Source of the DNA: an uncultured Eubacteriaceae bacterium | GTDB taxonomy: Bacteria; Bacillota; Clostridia; Lachnospirales; CAG-274 | Direction of reading: 5' to 3' | NCBI GenBank assembly: GCA_947565475.1 | Contig: CANOGI010000090.1 | Coordinates: 1-8,261 of the forward strand | Length of the DNA stretch: 8,261 bases | Shown here: positions 3,154 through 8,261 of the stretch, in pieces | Numbering within the stretch: position 1 is the first letter of the stretch | How the letters are laid out: each line of letters opens with the position of its first letter | Position numbers and translations under genes: made by a program | Notes under the pieces: model-generated | What the model was told of the DNA's origin: nothing | The model's database searches: none | Seen by the model: only the letters and a program-made list of their open reading frames with translations

Positions 3154-4740
3154 ATGTCCAACTACTGCATCTACCTGCGAAAATCCCGCGCCGACCGAGA
3201 GGCGGAACTTTGTGGTGAGGGAGAAACCCTCGCTCGGCACGAAAAAACCCTTATAGACCTTGCGCACCGCCAAAAATTAAATATAACCGCCATATACCGA
3301 GAAATTGTAAGCGGTGAAACTATTTCCTCACGGCCCGAAATGCAAAAACTTTTATCGGAAGTAGAACAAGGTGTATGGGACGGTGTACTCGTAATGGAAG
3401 TAGAACGACTTGCGAGAGGTGATACAAAAGACCAAGGAACCGTCGCGGAAGCGTTTAAATATGGCAATACAAAAATAATAACACCGACTAAAATATACGA
3501 CCCTAACAATGAATTTGATGAGGAATACTTTGAATTTGGATTGTTTATGTCAAGGCGGGAATATAAAACAATAAACCGCCGTATTCAGCGAGGAAGAATC
3601 GCCTCTGTACAAGAGGGAAAATATATAGCGAGCACTCCGCCTTATGGTTATAATATAGTTAAAATAAAAAATGACAAAGGATATACACTTGAAATAAATC
3701 CCGATAAAGCTGATGTCGTAAAATTAATATATAAATTATACACAAAAGGTGAAAAAACAGAAAAAAATTATTTTAAACCTCTTGGGATGAGCACAATAGC
3801 AAAGCGTTTAGATAAGCTAAACATAAAACCTCAAAAATCTGAAAAATGGTCAAGTTCAACAATTAAAGATATATTAACAAATCCTGTGTATATAGGTAAA
3901 ATACGTTGGCAATGGAGAAAAGAAATAAAATCTATTAATAATGGCAAAATAACAAAAAAACGGCCAAAAGACAATAACTGTATGCTTATAGACGGCTTAC
4001 ATCAACCTATAATTGACGATATAACTTTTTATAAAGCGCAAAAAATATTAAAAACAAAAGGGATATATCCAATAGTATCAAATAAAGAATTGAAAAATCC
4101 TTTAACAAACTTAATATACTGCGGTAAATGTAATAAACCTTTAACACGTGTAAAAAGCAGCAAAAAAGATAATTATTACAGATTAAAATGTCCTAATCCA
4201 TACTGTGATAATATTTCTTCTCCTCTGAAATTGATAGAGGATTCTGTAATTTCATTTTTGTCGGAATGGATAAATAATTATGAAATAAAATGGCTTAATA
4301 ATAATCAAAAACAAAGTAAAGAAGATTTTACATTAATAAAAAGATTAATAAAATCCGCTGAGAAAGATGTTGAAACCTTAAAAAATCAATTAAATAATAC
4401 TTATAATTTACTTGAGCGTGGTGTGTATACAACCGAAAAATTTCTTGAAAGAAATAAATACATTTCAGAAAAAATAGAAGAAGAAGAAAAGAGATTAAAT
4501 AATTTAAAAAGTGAATATAATGAAAGCGAAAAAAAATCAAACATACAGAAAAATTTTATTCCTGCCGTAAGAAAAGTAATAGATTTATATTATACAATCG
4601 AAAGTGCGGAAGAGAGAAATAGGCTTTTAAAGAATGTTATATCAAAAATAGTATATACAAAAAATACCAAAGCAAGGAAAGGCGAAAAATTAAAAGCGGA
4701 TTTTGAACTTGATATATTTCCTAAAATCCCTAAAAATTAG
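3154..4740 (+). CDS. Large serine recombinase (site-specific integrase)
   Basis: 528 aa from the ATG at 3154, placed 8 bases after AGAGGAAG; a GTG at 3145 is in frame but touches that ribosome site. Residues ~3-150 are the resolvase/invertase catalytic domain: Tyr-Leu-Arg-Lys-Ser-Arg carries the nucleophile Ser11, followed by Ser-Gly-Glu-Thr-Ile-Ser-x-Arg-Pro and Glu-Arg-Leu-Ala-Arg-Gly. Residues ~165-290 form the recombinase DNA-binding domain (Tyr-Gly-Tyr to Asn-Pro-Val-Tyr-Ile-Gly-Lys-Ile). A zinc ribbon follows (C323, C326, C346, C351), then a long coiled coil (~385-475) of the type that controls integration against excision, and a C-terminal tail. The length is normal for integrases of phages, ICEs and skin elements. 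All key residues are present. The enzyme joins attP and attB; excision would need a directionality factor not identified here. Its gene ends ~28 bases before the attachment junction. The first ~480 bases are clearly GC-richer than the rest. Confidence 0.96.
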   Translation: MSNYCIYLRKSRADREAELCGEGETLARHEKTLIDLAHRQKLNITAIYREIVSGETISSRPEMQKLLSEVEQGVWDGVLVMEVERLARGDTKDQGTVAEAFKYGNTKIITPTKIYDPNNEFDEEYFEFGLFMSRREYKTINRRIQRGRIASVQEGKYIASTPPYGYNIVKIKNDKGYTLEINPDKADVVKLIYKLYTKGEKTEKNYFKPLGMSTIAKRLDKLNIKPQKSEKWSSSTIKDILTNPVYIGKIRWQWRKEIKSINNGKITKKRPKDNNCMLIDGLHQPIIDDITFYKAQKILKTKGIYPIVSNKELKNPLTNLIYCGKCNKPLTRVKSSKKDNYYRLKCPNPYCDNISSPLKLIEDSVISFLSEWINNYEIKWLNNNQKQSKEDFTLIKRLIKSAEKDVETLKNQLNNTYNLLERGVYTTEKFLERNKYISEKIEEEEKRLNNLKSEYNESEKKSNIQKNFIPAVRKVIDLYYTIESAEERNRLLKNVISKIVYTKNTKARKGEKLKADFELDIFPKIPKN

Positions 4741-4785
4741 TGTTTTTTATTACTGTTATCAACTATGGCGGTACGTATATCCCCA
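4741..4785. other. Element-host junction (attachment site, attR-like)
   Basis: Read leftward, the host gene encodes Met-Thr-Tyr-Glu-Trp-Gly-Tyr-Thr-Tyr, which in the SleL/YaaH family normally continues Gly-Pro-Pro. Here it continues Arg-His-Ser and a stop. The switch from family-like to unrelated sequence lies at about 4768-4771, next to GTAC (4771-4774). Large serine recombinases act on att sites next to their own gene, and the recombinase stop is at 4740. The exact crossover dinucleotide needs the other end of the element or an empty site. Confidence 0.8.
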
Positions 4786-5625
4786 CTCATATGTCATAAT
4801 CAAAACAGCGTTTGAGGCGGCGCCAAGAGCGTTATAATCATGGGCCTCATATAAAAGACCTTTCTGATCCGACGATGTTTTAGGGGCTAAAGCCGTCATA
4901 ACAAAAAAACCCTCGGCGTTAAGACTTTGAGTAAGAGACGACACAAATTGAACATAATTGTCTTTATCCTCAGGAAACACATACTCAAAATCAATATCGA
5001 GCCCTTTGTATCCTTTCGCCCTCATATTCTCAATAATGTTATCAATAAGAACGTTTTGGGCCTCCATATTGTTAAGGAGCAAACTGGCAAGCTCATTTGA
5101 GAAAGCCCCGTTCTCACCGAGAGTTGATATAAGCATAATGGGGGCCACACCGTAATCCGTGGCGATTCTGATAATGTCCTCGTCATCAATATCAATAAGT
5201 TCCCCCTCGGGAGTAAAACCATAAGTAAAAATAGTGACAAAACTTAAATACGGCAAATTTCTAATTAGAACGTTTCTGTTCACATATGGGTAAACATATC
5301 CATTGACGGCGATTACTCCGCTTTTCTCCTCGTCGTATTCGATGACAATTGTTTCCCCCGGATATATAAGACCATTTTTAACGATAATAGGATTATTTTG
5401 AAGTAAATTAACAGCTGTAACGCCGTACTGGGTAGCGATAGAGAAAAGAGTCTCACCCTCTTTCACAGTGTGGGTGATTCTAGGGATTTGAACCACAATG
5501 TCCTGTCCCTCCACAAGAGAATCAGGCTCAACGTCGTTGTTCTGACTTAAAAGCAGAGGAGAAACGCCGTACATCTCACCGATAGAAAAAAGGGTCTCTC
5601 CCTCTTTTACAGTATGAATTATCAT
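4759..5625 (-). CDS. SleL/YaaH-like LysM-GH18 spore-cortex hydrolase, cut by the element
   Basis: 288 aa of an expected ~425. Two LysM domains (residues ~3-47 and ~51-97), each opening His-Thr-Val-Lys-Glu-Gly-Glu-Thr-Leu-Phe-Ser-Ile, bind peptidoglycan. From ~105 a glycoside hydrolase 18 barrel follows, with the catalytic Asp-Ile-Asp-Phe-Glu at 210-214 (acid Glu214). It has no signal peptide, as expected for SleL/YaaH proteins made in the mother cell and placed on the spore, where they cut cortex fragments as N-acetylglucosaminidases. The ATG at 5625 follows AGAGAGG. Homology stops at residue 285, and the last three residues are element-coded. The missing ~140 residues hold the last barrel strands, so this product should be inactive or unstable. 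The rest of the gene is expected at the left end of the element, in the same orientation; excision would rebuild it. Confidence 0.88.
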   Translation of the reverse strand: MIIHTVKEGETLFSIGEMYGVSPLLLSQNNDVEPDSLVEGQDIVVQIPRITHTVKEGETLFSIATQYGVTAVNLLQNNPIIVKNGLIYPGETIVIEYDEEKSGVIAVNGYVYPYVNRNVLIRNLPYLSFVTIFTYGFTPEGELIDIDDEDIIRIATDYGVAPIMLISTLGENGAFSNELASLLLNNMEAQNVLIDNIIENMRAKGYKGLDIDFEYVFPEDKDNYVQFVSSLTQSLNAEGFFVMTALAPKTSSDQKGLLYEAHDYNALGAASNAVLIMTYEWGYTYRHS

Positions 5626-5631
5626 AAAAAA

Positions 5632-5638
5632 ACCTCTC
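5632..5638 (-). promoter_or_regulatory. Ribosome site of the GH18 gene
   Basis: AGAGAGG on the minus strand lies 6 bases before the ATG at 5625 and fixes that start: translation begins directly at the first LysM domain, with no room for a signal peptide. Confidence 0.6.
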
Positions 5639-5656
5639 TGATAGTGTTAATGTTAA

Positions 5657-5684
5657 ATACTATTCAAAGAGGATAATAAATATG
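5657..5684 (-). promoter_or_regulatory. Possible SigE-type (mother-cell) promoter of the GH18 gene
   Basis: On the minus strand, CATATTT (5678-5684) is followed after 13 bases by AATAGTAT (5657-5664). This resembles the SigE pattern of an ATATT-containing -35 and a CATACAnT-like -10 (5 of 8 matched). The position, ~32 bases before the start codon, is suitable. The match is moderate, and AT-rich DNA yields such boxes by chance. Confidence 0.3.
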
Positions 5685-5782
5685 TGTTAAAAACCTTTTC
5701 CGCCGATAACTCAAAAATATAGCCGGAGTCAATAAAATTATAAAGTCAAGACTACTCGAATTTTTCTATAAAGTAAAAAATC

Positions 5783-5845
5783 TTAAAGGAAGCACAATAA
5801 TTATCTTATAGTGAACAAACTTTAAAGGAAGCACAATAATTATTT
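5783..5845. repeat. Tandem duplication of a ~40-bp unit
   Basis: A block beginning TTAAAGGAAGCACAATAA is present at about 5783 and again at about 5823, some 40 bases apart, with near-identical sequence over more than 20 bases and looser likeness upstream (AAAAAATC versus GAACAAACTT). It lies in the left arm of the MITE-like insertion. Confidence 0.7.
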
Positions 5846-5854
5846 TACTTGCAC

Positions 5855-5885
5855 AGTAAGCGAATTGCTCTGCAATTCGCTTACT
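5855..5885. repeat. Strong perfect hairpin
   Basis: AGTAAGCGAATTGC and GCAATTCGCTTACT pair perfectly over 14 bp around a TCT loop. No T-run follows on either strand, so it does not look like an intrinsic terminator. A smaller hairpin, GCAC-TTTC-GTGC (5894-5905), follows. Both lie in the core of the MITE-like insertion and would fold in DNA or RNA. Confidence 0.7.
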
Positions 5886-6026
5886 AACCAGCAGCACTTT
5901 CGTGCCCGCAAACTATTTTTTTCCACTTTTCAAGTTTGTTCTCTATAACAAAAATTCTCATAGCTAACAGCGAAAGTATTCGCCTTTGTATTCAGCGGGA
6001 GCTTACACTCCCACTCACTCTGTCGG

Positions 6027-7493
6027 TTAAACTGCCGTAATTATATAACACTCGTTAAATTCCTCAAATCCGATACCGACATTTTTTTTGGTGAGGAAAA
6101 CTCCCTCTCCAGAATCATTTACGTCAACCTGAAGCCAAACCGTGCCTATTTCCTCATCAATAATATGACATTTAACAATAAGGGCGCTTTCGGATAAAAA
6201 ACCTCCCGAAGTGGCACATTTATAACCATAATAGGGAAATTCAGACACAATTTGCCGTCCAATACCAAAAGAAAGCTCAAAATCACCTTTAAAACAGCTA
6301 AAACAAATCTTTCCAAAATCCCCGTAAAAATTTATAACCAAATCTTTAATACTAAACTTATTATCAAAAACAGAAAACTTTTTACCCACGATATTTTCTC
6401 CAAAGAAATTTCCGGAAAAAGAAAGAGGTTTAATCTCAAGGTTTTCTCTCACCTTCATAAGCTTGGAAAAAGATTTCTCAGAAACACTTAAAGGCTTAGA
6501 AGATAAGTGTGGATACACCTTTTCCCAAAACAATCCGAAAATTATATCAACCCCGCCTTTAAGGTCTAAAGTGTCCGCCGTCGTAACCATAACAAAATTA
6601 AAATCCGGAAGTACGAGGGCAAGCTGTCCCGCTATTCCATAGCACATATAACCGTTGTTTAAAGTTCTCCAAAATTGATAGCCGTATCCCTGCCATTCTT
6701 CCCGTCCCCCGCCTTTTAAAACGGTTTCCGACTGCTTTAAAACGGCTGATTTAACATAATCCTCTGAAATAACCTGTTTTCCGTCAAGCTTTCCCCAAAG
6801 CTTTCCGCCGTTTAAAAAAACGTGGGCAAATATTCCAATATCTAAAGGTCTCGCCATAAGACCAGACCCGCCAAGACTTCTTCCAAAAGGGTCTTTTAAG
6901 CAATATGCCTCGTCAGAAAATCCCAAATCCCTTAAAAAATCATCCCTTAAAAAATCAATAAGGCTTTTTCCTGAAATCTTCTCAACCAAAGCACAAAGAG
7001 TGTGGCTCGCGGAAGTATCATAAGAAAAAGCCGTCCCCGGAACTTTAGATGCTTTAAGTTTAAAAAATGATTTAACATAATCGTCGTCCGAAATTTGTTT
7101 AAAGGCTGTTTTCTCGTGAGGAGAGCGCATCTCAAGGAGATGTCTTATTGTCGCCGTGCGGACAAACCTGTCGTCGCAGTCTCTGTCGTATTCGGGAAAA
7201 TATTTAATAACGGGAGAGTCAAGGTCAATTTCTCCCCTTCCCGCCAAAACTCCCACCGCCGCCGAAACAAAACTTTTTGTAACCGAAAACATACGGTGTA
7301 AAGTATTCTCATCAAAAGGTTTATAATACCCGTCAAAAATTAATTTAAAGTTTCTAAAAAATAAAACCGAGTGTATATTAACGTCATATTCATAAAGAGC
7401 GGATAAAAAACTAAGTATACACTCTGACGGAACTCCCTCTTCCTCTGGAATTCCTTTCTCAAAAGGCTGGTGGTTTTTATAAATTTTCTCCAC
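6027..7493 (-). CDS. Beta-lactamase-fold serine hydrolase (class C-like), cytoplasmic
   Basis: 488 aa. The serine-hydrolase (class C beta-lactamase/PBP-related) fold spans ~15-330: Ser70-Val-Thr-Lys73 is the SxxK nucleophile motif, Tyr158-Asp-Thr in Phe-Ser-Tyr-Asp-Thr-Ser-Ala stands for the YxN motif, and Gly-Ile-Ala-Gly-Gln (286-290) takes the place of the usual HxG/KTG. Gly-Ser-Gly-Leu-Met-Ala-Arg-Pro-Leu-Asp is typical of this family. A C-terminal beta-rich part (~340-488) is unassigned. No signal peptide or membrane segment is seen, so it is not a classical secreted lactamase; it may be an esterase, amidase or peptidase, and the substrate is unknown. The GTG at 7493 has GGAG 7 bases upstream and overlaps the preceding gene by 17 bases, implying coupled translation. 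Confidence 0.85.
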   Translation of the reverse strand: MEKIYKNHQPFEKGIPEEEGVPSECILSFLSALYEYDVNIHSVLFFRNFKLIFDGYYKPFDENTLHRMFSVTKSFVSAAVGVLAGRGEIDLDSPVIKYFPEYDRDCDDRFVRTATIRHLLEMRSPHEKTAFKQISDDDYVKSFFKLKASKVPGTAFSYDTSASHTLCALVEKISGKSLIDFLRDDFLRDLGFSDEAYCLKDPFGRSLGGSGLMARPLDIGIFAHVFLNGGKLWGKLDGKQVISEDYVKSAVLKQSETVLKGGGREEWQGYGYQFWRTLNNGYMCYGIAGQLALVLPDFNFVMVTTADTLDLKGGVDIIFGLFWEKVYPHLSSKPLSVSEKSFSKLMKVRENLEIKPLSFSGNFFGENIVGKKFSVFDNKFSIKDLVINFYGDFGKICFSCFKGDFELSFGIGRQIVSEFPYYGYKCATSGGFLSESALIVKCHIIDEEIGTVWLQVDVNDSGEGVFLTKKNVGIGFEEFNECYIITAV

Positions 7494-8022
7494 CTCCGCT
7501 CTCCATACCGCTTGAATCTCCCGCCGCCTCGACGGTAGCTTCGGCGCTCTCTTCTGATCCCATTCTCTCCTCGCGTTTAAGGTTGCGAAGTTCTTCCTCT
7601 ATTCCGCCGTTCTCCTCGTCCTCAAATAGAGCCTTGTGATTTTTGTGTTTTTTGTCTTTGTTTAAAGTCGCCGCCATCTTGGCTGAGAGATACATATCCG
7701 GTTCCTTTTCCAAAAGCTTTTTCTCATCTGAAAGGGGAACTTTGTCTCCTTTGGCTATCCTGTTCGCCACTTCAATCAGTTTAATAAGGTCCTCATAAGG
7801 ATTTTCCTTTTTGCTGTCCTCAAGCTGTTTTAAAAACATCTGTTTCGCTTCCTCTGAAATAGTCATAAAATCCTGAACACTTTTTTTAGCTTTCTCGGAA
7901 GCTGATTCCTGCTCTTCCTTGGCCGGCTTTTTCTCGCCCGTTTCCTCGGTTTTTATTTTCTCCTCGCCGGCGCTGATAATCTCCTGGCTCATAACTGCCT
8001 CGTTAATATCCGCTATTCTCAT
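7477..8022 (-). CDS. Highly charged hypothetical protein, 181 aa
   Basis: The ATG at 8022 is preceded by AAAGGAGGG, a strong ribosome site. The product is mostly Glu/Lys: an acidic, disordered-looking stretch (~18-48), a central helical part (~50-92, with Thr-Ile-Ser-Glu-Glu-Ala-Lys and Ile-Glu-Val-Ala-Asn-Arg-Ile-Ala-Lys-Gly-Asp-Lys-Val-Pro), then Glu-Lys-Glu-Pro-Asp-Met-Tyr (~105-111), a Lys/His-rich patch (121-130) and an acidic, Gly/Ser-rich tail. There are no membrane segments or cysteines. The family is not recognised with certainty. Its 3' end overlaps the serine hydrolase start by 17 bases, so the two form an operon, but a shared pathway is not evident. The C-terminal tail may simply have been extended by the overlap. 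Confidence 0.8.
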   Translation of the reverse strand: MRIADINEAVMSQEIISAGEEKIKTEETGEKKPAKEEQESASEKAKKSVQDFMTISEEAKQMFLKQLEDSKKENPYEDLIKLIEVANRIAKGDKVPLSDEKKLLEKEPDMYLSAKMAATLNKDKKHKNHKALFEDEENGGIEEELRNLKREERMGSEESAEATVEAAGDSSGMESGGGENL

Positions 8023-8028
8023 AAAAAT

Positions 8029-8035
8029 CCCTCCT
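8029..8035 (-). promoter_or_regulatory. Strong ribosome site of the 181-aa gene
   Basis: AAAGGAGGG on the minus strand, 6 to 8 bases before the ATG at 8022, is near-perfect and fixes the start. The promoter further upstream is uncertain: a TTGACA lies at 8132-8137 (minus strand), inside the repeat, but has no convincing -10 at the right distance. Confidence 0.6.
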
Positions 8036-8082
8036 TTTGCTTCTTTGTCAAATACTTTAAACCAACGGAGCGCCTCAAAACC

Positions 8083-8107
8083 TTGTATTCAATAAAAGCT
8101 TATACCC
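8083..8107. repeat. Degenerate partial copy of the intergenic repeat
   Basis: TTGTATTCA at 8083-8091 followed by AGCTTA and CCCCC resembles the end of the full repeat (TTGTATTCAGCG, AGCTT, CTCCC) found at 5986-6012 and 8197-8223. Confidence 0.4.
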
Positions 8108-8132
8108 CCGCTAAATACAAAAATACCCCCGT

Positions 8133-8223
8133 GTCAAGACTACTCGAATTTTTCTATAACAAAAATTCTCGTATCCGACGGCTAACTTATTCGCCTTTGT
8201 ATTCAGCGTGAGCTTGCGCTCCC
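8133..8223. repeat. Intergenic repeat copy 2, uninterrupted
   Basis: This is the ~91-bp intact form of the repeat: GTCAAGACTACTCGAA, TTTTTCTATAACAAAAATTCTC, then a variable part, CGCCTTTGTATTCAGCG and a GAGC-TTGC-GCTC hairpin. It lies upstream of the 181-aa gene. Together with copy 1 it indicates a family of short intergenic repeats in this genome. The remaining bases to 8261 show no gene. Confidence 0.75.
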
Positions 8224-8261
8224 TTTGCATACAAGCGGAACTTTCCCCCTTAAAAAACGGG

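Larger units (their letters stand above)
1..4770. mobile_element. Right-hand part of an integrated prophage or integrative element
   Basis: The stretch carries the signature genes of a temperate element in a compact block: two repressor/Cro-type divergent HTH pairs, an ImmA-like protease and a large serine recombinase. The right boundary is set by the sudden loss of homology in the GH18 gene read on the minus strand, whose conserved Gly-Tyr-Thr-Tyr motif ends at 4771 and is followed by three unrelated residues and a stop. The left boundary is not in the window. No structural, packaging, conjugation or replication genes are visible here, so phage and ICE cannot be told apart. The small leftward genes would be its early operon. 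Base composition is patchy, with GC-rich islands at about 1540-1720 and 3155-3640 in otherwise AT-rich DNA, which fits modular exchange between elements. Confidence 0.88.
5766..5948. mobile_element. MITE-like insertion within the intergenic repeat
   Basis: Compared with the intact copy at 8133-8223, this copy holds 177 extra bases bounded by a direct repeat, TCTATAA, at 5765-5771 and 5942-5948. Inside it, 5806-5826 and 5928-5948 form a 21-bp inverted repeat with two mismatches, sharing TTATAG and GAACAAACTT. The left end is duplicated in tandem: TTAAAGGAAGCACAATAATTAT occurs at about 5783 and, with little change, at about 5823. The middle has a 14-bp perfect hairpin. There is no transposase. 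Size, ends and hairpin resemble a non-autonomous miniature element. A deletion from the other copy between the short direct repeats is the alternative. Confidence 0.55.
5745..6012. repeat. Intergenic repeat copy 1, interrupted
   Basis: Two blocks match the copy at 8133-8223: 5745-5771 (GTCAAGACTACTCGAA and on, 27 of 27 bases), and 5943-6012 (CTATAACAAAAATTCTC, a variable middle, then CGCCTTTGTATTCAGCG and an AGCTT-containing hairpin ending CTCCC). Between them lie about 177 extra bases. The stretch lies between the serine hydrolase and the GH18 gene and shows no coding sign. It also has a small hairpin, GCGAA-AGTA-TTCGC, and another, GGGAG-CTTACA-CTCCC (5997-6012). Confidence 0.75.

Noticed and set aside
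3171..3509. Leftward 112-codon open frame inside the recombinase gene
   Set aside because: It is antisense to the conserved catalytic domain, is Ser/Arg-rich, and owes its length to the GC-rich stretch.
4741..4758. Search for a terminator after the recombinase
   Set aside because: A T-rich run (TGTTTTTTATT) follows the stop, but there is no stem before it.
5855..5885. Hairpin considered as a transcription terminator
   Set aside because: No T-tract follows the stem on either strand; it fits the core of the MITE-like element better.
1..8261. tRNA, rRNA or riboswitch genes
   Set aside because: No cloverleaf, CCA end, rRNA motif or recognisable riboswitch core was found on either strand by reading.

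Overview
The window looks like the chromosome of a low-GC, spore-forming Firmicute (class Clostridia, possibly Lachnospiraceae or a relative). The grounds are strong AGGAGG-type ribosome sites, frequent GTG/TTG starts, AT-rich codon use, and a host gene resembling the spore-cortex hydrolase SleL/YaaH. The species cannot be named from the sequence.

Positions 1 to about 4770 are the right-hand end of an integrated mobile element (prophage or integrative element) whose left end lies outside the window. From left to right it holds: a leftward operon of small proteins (start of a partial gene at 31, an 88-aa Cys protein, a 33-codon coding-like stretch without a normal start, a 57-aa gene at 804-977); one small rightward Cys-rich gene (204-419); a first regulatory switch of two divergent HTH genes (1055-1282 and 1399-1614) with two copies of a GACG-TTTT-CGTC operator over overlapping promoters; a fragment of an Arc-like gene (1617-1691); a second, unrelated switch of two divergent HTH genes (1752-1958 and 2097-2468) with four ATCAnnnTGAT operators; an ImmA/IrrE-type metalloprotease (2489-3139); and a large serine recombinase (3154-4740). 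The last three rightward genes form one operon: repressor, anti-repressor protease, integrase.

Immediately after the recombinase, at about 4768-4771, element sequence joins host sequence inside a leftward gene for a two-LysM, GH18 enzyme of the SleL/YaaH type. This gene keeps its start, both LysM domains and its catalytic DxDxE motif, but is cut after Met-Thr-Tyr-Glu-Trp-Gly-Tyr-Thr-Tyr and lacks roughly the last third. The geometry (integrase gene abutting the att site, inside a predicted sporulation gene) is that of skin-like intervening elements, which are excised in the mother cell to restore a gene. Whether that happens here cannot be told from this window.

The right part (5626-8261) is ordinary host DNA: an intergenic stretch with a repeat that carries a 177-bp MITE-like insertion (5766-5948), a cytoplasmic beta-lactamase-fold serine hydrolase (6027-7493) overlapping by 17 bp an upstream gene for a charged 181-aa protein (7477-8022), and a second, uninterrupted copy of the repeat at 8133-8223.
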